A stretch of 64,000 nucleotides of DNA from Lamellibrachia columna (taxonomy: Eukaryota > Annelida > Polychaeta > Sabellida > Siboglinidae), in NCBI GenBank assembly GCA_963662155.1, contig OY759261.1, forward strand, positions 33,192,459 to 33,256,458. Reading direction: 5' to 3'. Below, piece after piece: positions 47,101 to 60,600 of this stretch (position 1 is its first letter; every line of letters starts with the position of its first letter). Made by a program: the position numbers and the translations under genes. The notes under the pieces were generated by a model. The model ran no database searches, was not told the DNA's origin, and worked only from the letters and a program-made list of their open reading frames with translations.

Positions 47101-50100
47101 ATAACTCTAGGTTTGGTTGTTTACTACAAATAGCTAATCATTTATGACATACTTGCCAGTAACTCTATGTTTGGTTGTTTAGTACAAATAGCTAATCATT
47201 TATGACATACTTGTCAGTAACTCTAGGATTGGTTGTTTAGTACAAATAGCTAATCATTTATGACATACTTGTCAGTAACTCTAGGTTTGGTTGTTTAGTA
47301 CAAATAGCTAATCATTTATGACATACTTGTCAGTAACTCTAGGTTTGGTTGTTTAGTACAAATAGCTAATCATGCATTACGTACTCCACTAGAAAAAATT
47401 ATATTTGTTGCAACTACTGGAAATTTGCCTTCGTGAATTGACACATTAAACTGATACATAACTGATGATGACTTTTGTGCTCCTCTGTTCAAGATGTGAT
47501 GCTTATATGTTCTGGTACAGTTAATGTGAAGCAGGCGTATGGTGTTCAAATAGGCTAAATCGTTGTGACGAAAGGGGTAAAACTAAAAAAGAGCTAGTTG
47601 TCAGAAACTGGTGAGAAAAATGGTGACAAAATGCTTTGTTAGTTAGTGTTGCAAAAGAGAGCCCATGGTTTACATTCTGAATATTTTTATATCCAGCACT
47701 GTTCAATGGATCATGAATCACGATGCCATATATCAGAAATGAAAATAAGCTTTTGACCCCAACATTTCACTTCTTCACTTCATTCATCCCTTGACTGGGA
47801 CGGTCGTAAGGTCGTAAGGTTGCCATTCACACACATTGCTCGTTGTCTGTCCTCTGCTGTGCGTAGCAGGGTCATTAAGTCTTGATGTGTCTGTTGTTGT
47901 ATATTGTCTATCCAGATTTTTCTCTGGTGGCCCCATCATCTCTTGCCCTCCCGTACCAACCAGACACCCCTAGTAACATCATAATGAATGGTCCAAACCT
48001 TGAAGAAAATGACTCTTTCAAATATCTTGGGTCCACCTTAAGCAAAGGTGGCACCTGAATAAGTTAAATCAGTGGCCATGTCAGCTATGTCATACATACA
48101 AGCATTTGAAACGAAATGCTCTAGGAAACTCCTCCACATTATATATACCGAACACAAAACAAATGAATATGTGTCAATCTCTCATCACCGCTTCCACTTT
48201 CCTGCATACACTCGCAACAGTGAATTTCAGTCTCTGTGCCGCCATCCCCGCAAACCGCTCCACCCAGATATACAAAGCTGGTTCAGTTTCTTCCCATCCA
48301 GTCTTATGTCTATATCTTTTTTCTGCAGCCGACCCAAAGCACCTCCATCTTCTCTAGACTTACCCTCAGTCCATGTTTACGAAATATTTCCTTCCAACCT
48401 ATCAACCATTCTTGAAGGTCTGCCTCACTGTCCGCTACTACTGCCAGGTCATATGCATACATCAACTTGTGGAGAATGTCCCTTTTACTCACTTCCCGCT
48501 GGTTACCTCCACTACTGCAATGAATAACAGTTGGCTTAGGGCACTCCCCTATGTCAGGCCGACGTCCACCCTGAATTCCTCTGATATTCTTCTTCCATTT
48601 CACACTCCACTATCCTGCTTATCCTTCCATCCAGAATACTCTCTAATACCTCCAGAACGTGACTCAGCAATGTGATACGGTATTTTCCAGGTTCGTAATC
48701 ATCTCCCTTTCATTTCCATTCAGGGACTATCAGCCCTGTCTGCCACTCCCCTGGGACCCTCCCCTCTCTCATGCAGGTATTTAACAATCGCCTTGTCCAC
48801 CAAACCCCAACACGTTCAGCCATTACCAGCATGTCCACTCGCACTTCATAAATACCTATCGCTTGATCTCTCTTCATCTTCTTCATTGCTCTCTCTACCT
48901 CTGCATCCCCAATCTCCTCCAGCTTCACTTGTCCTACTGCACTTTTTAGTTCTAATTCATTGTTTTCCCTTTGGTTTAGTAGCTCCTTGAAATACTCCTT
49001 CCAGACCTTCCAGACATTCTAATTAATTAAATGTCTTTTCGTCCGACCATGTAAACACCACTGTCCAGGCTTTTCCCATTATTTCCCTTTATTTTTGTTT
49101 ATATTTTGCTGTACGTTTTATTTGTGCCAAAAAAGCTGCTCAAATCGAATAGTTCTGAGTTTGACTTTGACCAAACTTTTTTCTCCCATCATACACAAAT
49201 CATCAACAAAAACATATTGGCTGATGCATTTTTTAAACTTCGTTTTTGGGAGGGGGTGACCTGTTTCATAACCTTAAAACATTTAATAGTAATGCACTTT
49301 ACATTGACCCAGAGATCAATATACTGTTATATCATATTGATCCCTGTGTAGTTTTACATCTGGGTCAAACATTACACACATCGGCTTCAACATGACATTG
49401 ATGTAATGCACTCACTGTCACATAACAACAGTCTAATGACGCTCATAATGATCTTTCTTAATTGTTTCCAGCAAGTATCTGCAACTATTGTTCATTAGCC
49501 AAAACAGATGTCGGTGCCATCTAAGGGGGGAACCTGGTTGTGCTCTTAGAAGGTTTTACTACCTTAGATGGTAGCAATAAGTGACATATCTGGTGTGTGC
49601 CCAATGACTACTGACTGTGTAGCTGTTTTACTACCTTAGATGGTAGCAGTAAGTGACACATCTGGTGTGTGCCCAATGACTACTAACTGTGTAACTGTTT
49701 TACTACCTTAGATGGTAGCAATAAGTGACACACCTGGTGTGTGCCCAGTGACTACTAACTGTGTAGCTGTTTTACTACCTTAGATGGTAGCAATAAGTGA
49801 CACACCTGGTGTGTGCCCAATGACTACTAACTGTGTAACTGTTTTACTACCTTAGATGGTAGCAATAAGTGACACACCTGGTGTGTGCCCAAAGACTACT
49901 GACTGTGTAACTGTTTTGCTACCTTAGATGGTAGCAATAAGTGACACACCTGGTGTGTGCCCAATGACTACTGACTGTGTAACTGTTTTGCTACCTTAGA
50001 TGGTAGCAATAAGTGACACACCTGGTGTGTGCCCAATGACTACTACCTGTGTAACTGTTTTACTACCTTAGATGGTAGCAATAAGTGACACACCTGGTGT

Positions 50101-53100
50101 GTGCCCAAAGACTACTGACTGTGTAACTGTTTTACTACCTTAGATGGTAGCAATAAGTGACACACCTGGTGTGTGCCCAATGACTACTAACTGTGTAGCT
50201 GTTTTACTACCTTAGATGGTAGCAGTAAGTGACATATCTGGTGTGTGCCCAATGACTACTAACTGTGTAACTGTTTTACTACCTTAGATGGTAGCAGTAA
50301 GTGACATATCTGGTGTGTGCCCAAAGACTACTAACTGTGTAACTGTTTTGCTACCTTAGATGGTAGCAATAAGTGACACACCTGGTGTGTGCCCAATGAC
50401 TACTAACTGTGTAACTGTTTTACTACCTTAGATGGTAGCAATAAGTGACACACCTGGTGTGTGCCCAATGACTGCTAACTGTGTAACTGTTTTGCTACCT
50501 TAGATGGTAGCAATAAATGACACACCTGGTGTGTGCCCAATGACTACTAACTGTGTAACTGTTTTGCTACCTTAGATGGTAGCAATAAGTTACACACCTG
50601 GTGTGTGCCCAATGACTTCTTACTGTGTAGCTGTTTTACTCCCTTAGATTGTAGCAATAAGTGACACACCTGGTGTGTGCCCAATGACTACTAACTGTGT
50701 AACTGTTTTGCTACCTTAGATGGTAGCAATAAGTGACACACCTGGTGTGTGCCCAATGACTACTAACTGTGTAACTGTTTTACTACCTTAGATGGTAGCA
50801 ATAAGTGACACACCTGGTGTGTGCCCAATGACTACTAACTGTGTAACTGTTTTACTACCTTAGATGGTAGCAATAAGTGACACACCTGGTGTGTGCCCAA
50901 TGACTACTAACTGTGTAACTGTTTTGCTACCTTAGATGGTAGCAATAAGTGACACACCTGGTGTGTGCCCAATGACTACTAACTGTGTAACTGTTTTGCT
51001 ACCTTAGATGGTAGCAATAAGTGACACACTTGGTGTGTGCCCAATGACTACTAACTGTGTAGCTGTTTTGCTACCTTAGATGGTAGCAATAAGTGACACA
51101 CCTGGTGTGTGCCCAATGACTACTAACTGTGTAGCTGTTTTGCTCCCTTAGATGGTAGCAATAAGTGACACACCTGGTGTGTGCCCAATGACTACTAACT
51201 GTGTAACTGTTTTGCTACCTTAGATGGTAGCAATAAGTGACACACCTGGTGTGTGCCCAATGACTGCTAACTGTGTAACTGTTTTGCTACCTTATATGGT
51301 AACAATAAGTGACACACCTGGTGTGTGCCCAATGACTGCTAACTGTGCAACTGTTTTGCTACCTTAGATGGTAGCAATAAGTGACACACCTGGTGTGTGC
51401 CCAATGACTACTAACTGTGCAACTGTTTTGCTACCTTAGATGGTAGCAATAAGTGACACACCTGGTGTGTGCCCAATGACTACTAACTGTGTAACTGTTT
51501 TGCTACCTTAGATGGTAGCAATAAGTGACACACCTGGTGTGTGCCCAATGACTACTAACTGTGTAACTGTTTTGCTACCTTAGATGGTAGCAATAAGTGA
51601 CACACCTGGTGTGTGCCCAATGACTACTAACTGTGTAACTATTTTGCTACCTTAGATGGTAGCAATAAGTGACTACTAACTGTGTAGCTGTTTTACTACC
51701 TTAGATGGTAGCAATAAGTGACACACCTGGTGTGTGCCCAATGACTACTAACTGTTTAGCTGTTTTACTCCCTTAGATGGTAGCAATAAGTGACACACCT
51801 GGTGTGTGCCCAATGACTACTAACTGTGTAACTGTTTTACTACCTTAGATGGTAGCAATAAGTGACACACCTGGTGTGTGCCCAATGACTACTGACTGTA
51901 TAACTGTTTTGCTACCTTAGATGGTAGCAATAAGTGACACACCTGGTGTGTGCCCAATGACTACTAACTGTGTAACTGTTTTACTACCTTAGATGGTAGC
52001 AATAAGTGACACACCTGGTGTGTGCCCAATGACTGCTAACTGTGTAACTGTTTTACTACCTTAGATGGTAGCAATAAGTGACACACCTGGTGTGTGCCCA
52101 ATGACTACTAACTGTGTAACTGTTTTGCTACCTTAGATGGTAGCAATAAGTGACACACCTGGTGTGTGCCCAATGACTACTAACTGTGTAACTGTTTTGC
52201 TACCTTAGATGGTAGCAATAAGTGACACACCTGGTGTGTGCCCAATGACTACTGACTGTGTAGCTGTTTTGCTCCCTTAGATTGTAGCAATAAGTGACAC
52301 ACCTGGTGTGTGCCCAATGACTACTGACTGTGTAACTGTTTTGCTACCTTAGATGGTAGCAATAAGTGACACACCTGGTGTGTGCCCAATGACTACTAAC
52401 TGTGTAACTGTTTTACTACCTTAGATGGTAGCAATAAGTGACACACCTGGTGTGTGCCCAATGACTGCTAACTGTGTAACTGTTTTGCTACCTTAGATGG
52501 TAGCAATAAGTGACACACCTGGTGTATGCCCAATGACTACTAACTGTGTAACTGTTTTGCTACCTTAGATGGTAGCAATAAGTTACACACCTGGTGTGTG
52601 CCCAATGACTACTAACTGTGTAACTGTTTTGCTACCTTAGATGGTAGCAATAAGTGACACACCTGGTGTGTGCCCAATGACTTCTAACTGTGTAGCTGTT
52701 TTACTCCCTTAGATTGTAGCAATAAGTGACACACCTGGTGTGTGCCCAATGACTACTAACTGTGTAACTGTTTTGCTACCTTAGATGGTAGCAATAAGTG
52801 ACACACCTGGTGTGTGCCCAATGACTACTAACTGTGTAACTGTTTTACTACCTTAGATGGTAGCAATAAGTGACACACCTGGTGTGTGCCCAATGACTAC
52901 TAACTGTGTAACTGTTTTACTACCTTAGATGGTAGCAATAAGTGACACACCTGGTGTGTGCCCAATGACTACTAACTGTGTAACTGTTTTGCTACCTTAG
53001 ATGGTAGCAATAAGTGACACACCTGGTGTGTGCCCAATGACTACTAACTGTGTAACTGTTTTGCTACCTTAGATGGTAGCAATAAGTGACACACTTGGTG

Positions 53101-54623
53101 TGTGCCCAATGACTACTAACTGTGTAGCTGTTTTGCTACCTTAGATGGTAGCAATAAGTGACACACCTGGTGTGTGCCCAATGACTACTAACTGTGTAGC
53201 TGTTTTGCTCCCTTAGATGGTAGCAATAAGTGACACACCTGGTGTGTGCCCAATGACTACTAACTGTGTAACTGTTTTGCTACCTTAGATGGTAGCAATA
53301 AGTGACACACCTGGTGTGTGCCCAATGACTGCTAACTGTGTAACTGTTTTGCTACCTTAGATGGTAGCAATAAGTGACACACCTGGTGTGTGCCCAATGA
53401 CTGCTAACTGTGTAACTGTTTTGCTACCTTATATGGTAACAATAAGTGACACACCTGGTGTGTGCCCAATGACTGCTAACTGTGCAACTGTTTTGCTACC
53501 TTAGATGGTAGCAATAAGTGACACACCTGGTGTGTGCCCAATGACTACTAACTGTGCAACTGTTTTGCTACCTTAGATGGTAGCAATAAGTGACACACCT
53601 GGTGTGTGCCCAATGACTACTAACTGTGTAACTGTTTTGCTACCTTAGATGGTAGCAATAAGTGACACACCTGGTGTGTGCCCAATGACTACTAACTGTG
53701 TAACTGTTTTGCTACCTTAGATGGTAGCAATAAGTGACTACTAACTGTGTAGCTGTTTTACTACCTTAGATGGTAGCAATAAGTGACACACCTGGTGTGT
53801 GCCCAATGACTACTAACTGTTTAGCTGTTTTACTCCCTTAGATGGTAGCAATAAGTGACACACCTGGTGTGTGCCCAATGACTACTAACTGTGTAACTGT
53901 TTTACTACCTTAGATGGTAGCAATAAGTGACACACCTGGTGTGTGCCCAATGACTACTAACTGTGTAATTGTTTTAGCCAGCAGGTTCAACTCATAACTT
54001 GCTCTAGTAACTGGGAGGAGGGTGGTGACATGTCCACGTGCGACTGCATTTGATTTCAGGCATGGCACGAATTAAGAATTTTACTAATGCACAAGAATCG
54101 ACATCAACCAAAAAAATTTCTACTAAATGCACAAGCATCGACAGCCTTTGTGTCAAAACTACTATTGTAAACAGTAGAACAAAATAGTGTTCAACTTGTC
54201 ATTAAAACATGGTTGGTTCTGCTGAATGGAAAGAAGCAAACATCATACCAATAATGGTTAATCAAAGACCATATGGTGGACTTTCTTGTTAGGCATTCAT
54301 TATTAAATCCATCTCAACATGGATTCATAAAACCGAGGTCATGCTTAACAAATACGTTATGTTTTTTTGAAGAAATCATTAAGTGGCTAGACGAGGGATC
54401 ACCAGTAGGTATTATATAGTTAGATTTTCAGAAAGCTTTTGACAAAGTGCCACATCAAAGATTACTACGTAAGTCCCTGGGTATTGGGGATGGCATAATC
54501 GACTGGATAGAACAATGACTGACTGACAAAAGACGGCGCGTAGTAATAGATGGGGAGGTTTCAAACTGCAAATCAGTTTTGAGTAGGGTACCATAAGGAT
54601 CAGTATTAGGACCTTCATTATTC

Positions 54624-54685
<62 letters not shown>

Positions 54686-57600
54686 AATGACTTGGACGAT
54701 AATATAACAAGCAACGTACTGAAATCTGCAGATGACACAAAGGTGTTTAGAAGGGTTAATACTGATGGTGATAAACAACATTTACAAAATGATCTAGACA
54801 GATTAGTGAAATGGTTTGAGAAATGGCAGATGTTGTTCAATTTTAGCAAATGTAAATGCCTACATACAGGACATGGGAACTTGGATGTAAACTATAAAAT
54901 TGAAGATATTGTTCTGCGTACTACTGTAAAGGAAAAGGACTTAGGAATAACAATAAGTGCTGATATGAAAGTTTCAGAGCAGTGTGGTATTGCAGCTTCA
55001 AAGGGAAATAAAATTCTTCAGTTGATTAGGAGAAATATAACATGCAAGGAGAAAAACTAATTATACCTCTGTATAAAGCAATAGTTAGGCCTCATTTAAA
55101 GTACTTTATACAAGCTTGGAGACCATATCGTAAGAAGGATATAGATATGCTTGTAAGAATACAGAGGAGAGCAACTAAAATGATTCCAGAACCGAGAGAC
55201 CTTAGTTATAAAGAACGACTGAAAGAATGTGGTTAACAACCTTAGAGACATGGAGGTTAAGAGGAGATCAAATTGATGTTTTTAAGATATTAAATGGGTA
55301 TGACAATATTGATTGAACTATTTTTTTCTCACTTAAGAAAAATAATAGAACTTGAGGACATCAGGTAACATTAGTAAAGGATCAGTGTATATTGGATATC
55401 AGGAAGTACTCGTTCTCACAGGGGACAATCAATGAATGGAACGAATTATCTACAGATTGTGTAACAGCTAGCAGCGTGAATATGTTTAAAAACAAGGTTG
55501 ACACATATCTCAGGAGGGCGGATTTCACAGAGATTAAAAACCCTCGATAAATCAATGGCTTCCTTGTCCACTTGCATACTTGTTCACTTGCCACGCCTTG
55601 CCATAGCCTACCCTCCTGGTGACACTATCACACATCCATTACGATGTCATTCCACACTGTCGTTAGTTTGCGCCCCGGACCCTGACACATACTTTAATAT
55701 ATTTCATTAAGAATATTAATTTTTTAGATTTCGGGCTCTTTGGAGAATTAAAAATATGGTAAAATTTTTTTAATTAAAAAGTTCCAAAATAACATATCTA
55801 CATAATATTATGAATAGTGTGATAGTTGTGTTTGCTTTTTTAGGATCCACACGAGTGACGATTTGTCTTCTCCTCACTCTTGTTGTCGGGCTGGTCGCTA
55901 TGTTTGTCGCAGTCTTACTTCAGTCCAGTGGTAAAACGGCTAAACTTAATATTGTTTGATACTGTACACTTTAATAGCATGTATATATATATATATATAT
56001 TATGTATTATATGTATGTATATATATATATATATTGTAACGAACATAAGTCTACTTCGTGCTTAAATAATTGAACATTTGACACAATCTTTCAAAAACCT
56101 GTTACATCGCTTATTAAAATATTGCATCAACGTTCAATGTTTTTGTAAAGCTTGTGACTCGTTGTCAATGCGATTTTGTTTTTCCAACTGAACAAACTTT
56201 GTTCGGAAGCCCTCATGGGAAAAACCCACCTGGTGGCGAAATTGTTGATGCAAAACGGATTGTTCTGGCATCTGCTGAGACAGGCCATCGTTGGTAATGC
56301 ACAAATCATTGACACGTACACTGAAATAAATATACCTTGTTGTATTGTTTCTTTTTATATTTTGATTGGCTAATTTTGACACTGAAAATATGTAATCCTA
56401 CATTTTAGAGACAATTTTAGAGAATCGCATTTATTTTGGCATTCATTTGATTCGCATTATATGTACATGATAATGCGGCTGGGCCAGAAAAAACTTATTT
56501 ATTGGAAAGGTCGTCATCATGTTACCTCATTAACTGATATAAACAGCAAGGTATTTCTGTCCACGAGGCTGGGCCAGAAAAAACATTTATTTGAAAACAC
56601 GTCATCATATTAATACATTAATTGATTTAAGTTAATGAAAATCTAGCACTGATAATAAAAGTATTAGATTTAATTTGTTGATATGCATATTTGGTGGATT
56701 GTTCTTGTGTCAACATCTAGTCATTGCATGGTTATTACTGTTACAACATTTTCTAAAATGAAACATAAATTAATATAAATTGTTATTACAAAAAAATGCT
56801 AACATAAAAGGCAAAATTTACGAAATCTATATTTAATACGCACATTTTTATGCATTTGTATTAATATTGTAATGTTTAGGACAACATGGGAAACACGAAG
56901 ATCATCTACAAGGACATGACAGCTTCCTTGGCAAAGTGCAAGGTAAGTGAAAAGACAAAGTGTCCTTAGATACATGGTTTAAGTCAACTTATGTGTCGAT
57001 TGTTTAGGGAATAGCAACTGAACTAAAGTTGCACTAATTTTCAAGATATTCATGTCCATTTCACTAGACCAAAAGAAAAGGACCTAGCCATGGAAACATA
57101 CCACAGTTACATGGTGAAGAGAATTGTCATTGGCAACAGTTTTATAATGAAAATGAGTTGACACTGAATTGATTGTCTTAACTTGTTTAGGTGCTAAGAG
57201 TCGCAACATCCAGTCATTGTAAGATTATATGTGGCAGTAGTTGATACACGTGTATCTACTTAATGATGGACATATTGCATAATGGAACGTAGGGCCTACA
57301 TGTCTCAAACGCAAAAAAGTGCAGGATAAAGTAGAGGCACCTAATGATCATTTTCAAAGATAAGCCAATTTTGTTTGGCAGTTGATGCACTTATTGCATT
57401 GACGAGCAGAAATAAAAAAAAAACACCCGTAACCGGGGAATATGGAGGGGACATCATTGCGTACGGCTAAAACTGACAGCACCTGATGAGGTTGAGGATG
57501 GTGATTCCAATGTTGGGCTTGTAAAGGTGTAACATTTGTTGTCATCAGACAGCACCTGATGAGGTTGAGGATGGTGATTCCAATGTTGGGCTTGTAAAGG

Positions 57601-60600
57601 TGTAACATTTGTTGTCATCAGACAGCACCTGATGAGGTTGAGGATGGTGATTCCAATGTTGGGCTTGTAAAGGTGTAACATTTGTTGTCATCAGACAGCA
57701 CCTGATGAGGTTGATGATGGTGATTCCAATGTTGGGCTTGTAAAGGTGTAACATTTGTTGTCATCAGACAGCACCTGATGAGGTTGAGGATGGTGATTTC
57801 AATGTTGGGCTTGTAAAGGTGTAACATTTGTTGTCATCAGACAGCACCTGATGAGGTTGAGGATGGTGATTCCAATGTTGGGCTTGTAAAGGTGTAACAT
57901 TTGTTGTCATCAGACAGCACCTGATGAGGTTGAGGATGGTGATTCCAATGTTGGGCTTGTAAAGGTGTAACATTTGTTGTCATCAGACAGCACCTGATGA
58001 GGTTGAGGATGGTGATTTCAATGTTGGGCTTGTAAAGGTGTAACATTTGTTGTCATCAGACAGCACCTGATGAGGTTGAGGATGGTGATTCCAATGTTGG
58101 GCTTGTAAAGGTGTAACATTTGTTGTCATCAGACAGCACCTGATGAGGTTGAGGATGGTGATTCCAATGTTGGGCTTGTAAAGGTGTAACATATGTTGTC
58201 ATCAGCGCAATGCCAGATGCTTCTAAAACAGTCATTTGAATAGCATCATATATATAAAAGAAACACTTAATAGGCAAAACAATGTTAATTTTGCATTTCT
58301 TCAACTAGAAAACAAAGTAGCAGTATACAAACACTAGAATTAGAAAGGTAAACTGAAATGTGTGCGCTGGTGTTGCACGTTAGTGCAACAAAAACAATTA
58401 AGATATCCCCTATTCATGATTTGATTACATTGCTGATATAATTCCTTTCTTTCAAGAAATACACAGTGTGGCACAACTTTTTCAGTTTATTTTCATAAAG
58501 CGAAAACAAGCAGTGCAAAGTAATGGCATTGAGACAACTAAGTGCAACTTTCAGCTTCTGTGGAATGTTGATTGGGGTATTTGTAACAAGGTTAAGTGGT
58601 GGTATACAGCCTACAGACAAAACTACTAATACAAATATTTGTTTAATGTAACATCGTTTTCATCAGTCGTAACATTTTAGGAGACTTCATCAAACGTATG
58701 ATGGCACAGATATTTATTGCATTAATAATCTATTTATATACTTTCTGTTTTCGGAGATAAACCATATGCGGTTTCGTTGGCATTCAAAAAGTTTCAATCA
58801 GGTAAAAATTCTAACCAATTAGCCCCTGTCTCCGAAAATCATTTTCCAAAACACGACATTGTAATGTAATGCCTTAATGGAAAGTATATTTATTTGTCAT
58901 TTCACTGAAATTAACCAATCAACACAAGCATTCCACAGATTCATGTTAATTATGTTGACGTTTTAGAGCAACTTGGGAAGCACGAGGAAAGCTTGGAAAC
59001 CCATGGCAACCTCCTTGATGAAGTGAAAGGTAAGAACAAATTACAAAATACATAATTTTCCAAATATATGATTCTATGTCAAGTTGTGTGTTGATTGTTT
59101 TGGGGTAGTGACTCGGCTAAGTCTGGGATAGACAGCAAGGTATTCCTCTCCATGCTGCTGGGCCAGAAAACTGTACACTTAGCCATGGTGTCATGTCACA
59201 GTGACGTCATCATCTTAATGCATCAATTGAAACCAATGATCATGTAGCACTGATAATGAGCTGTATTGTATTTAATTTATTGATATGTACATTTGGTCGT
59301 TTGTTCTTTTGTAGGTGTCAACATTTTCAACATCTAATCATTGCATGGTTATTATTGTTACAACTTCTTCTAAAGTTAAACATAAATCAATATAAATTGT
59401 TATTAATGGCGAAATTGACAAACTCTATATTTCATACACACGTTTTCATGCATTTGTGTTAATATTGTAATGTCTAGGACAACATGGGGAACACGAGGAA
59501 CACCTACGAGGACATGACAGCTTCCTTGGTGAAGTGCAAGGTAAGTGAAAAGATAAAGTGTCCCTAGATACATGGTTTAAGTCAACTTATGTGTCGATTG
59601 TTTGGGGAGTAGCGACTGAATTAGATTTGCAACAAATGAAGGCATTCCTGTCTATTCCACTGGAGCAGAAGAAAAGGACCTAGCCAGGTAAACATACCAC
59701 AGTTACACGGTGGAGAGAATTGTCATTGGCAACAGTTCATCATTAAAACGAGTTGACACTGAATTGATTGACTTAACTTGTTTAGGTGCTAAGAGTCGCA
59801 ACATCTAGTCATTGTAAGATTATATGTGGCACTAGTTGAAACATGTGTCTCTACTTAATGCTGGATATATTGGATAAGGAAACGTAGGGCCTACTTGTCT
59901 CAAATGCAAAATCCAATAAGTACTGGATAAAGTAGAGGCACCTAGTGATCATTTTCAAAGACAAACCAATTTTCTTTGGCAGTTAATGCACTTATTGCAT
60001 TGACAAGCCGAAAAAAAATTACAAAATAAAACACCTGTAGTCGGGGAATATGGAGGGGTCATCATCGGGGAATATGGAGGGGTCATCATTGGGGAATATG
60101 GAGGGGTCATCATTGGGGAATATGGAGGGGTCATCATTGGGGAATATGGAGGGGTCATCATCGGGGAATATGGAGGGGTCATCATTGGGGAATATGGAGG
60201 GGTCATCATTGGGGAATATGGAGGGGTCATCATTGGGGAATATGGAGGGGTCATCATTGGGGAATATGGAGGGGTCATCATTGGGGAATATGGAGGGGTC
60301 ATCATTGGGGAACATGGAGGGGTCATCATCGGGGAACATGGAGGGGTCATCATTGGGGAATATGGAGGGGTCATCATTGGGGAATATGGAGGGGTCATCA
60401 TTGGGGAATATGGAGGGGTCATCATTGGGGAATATGGAGGGGTCATCATTGGGGAATATGGAGGGGTCATCATTTGGGAATATGGAGGGGTCATCATTGG
60501 GGAATATGGAGGGGTCATCATTGGGGAATATGGAGGGGTCATCATTGGGGAATATGGAGGGGTCATCATTGGGGAATATGGAGGGGTCATCATCGAGGAA

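Noticed and set aside
21150..53978. CRISPR-like arrays (32-bp and 72-bp repeats)
   Set aside because: Units are contiguous without unique spacers, no cas genes are present, and the genome is eukaryotic.
56176..56373. 65-codon plus-strand frame M-F-F-Q-L-N-K-L-C-S-E-A as an extra exon between exons 5 and 6
   Set aside because: Splice signals do not fit phase 1-1, and no heptad or other family pattern is present.
56355..56440. Decayed type B stalk exon about 510 bp before exon 6 (ACATTTTAG/AGACAATTTTAG)
   Set aside because: Position and acceptor fit the duplicated-unit spacing, but the following sequence does not encode the heptad pattern; too weak.
57354..58304. Overlapping 69-codon minus-strand frames with M-L-H-L-Y-K-P-N-I-G-I-T-I-L-N
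   Set aside because: Direct product of the 73-bp repeat in intron 6; identical frames start in nearly every unit.
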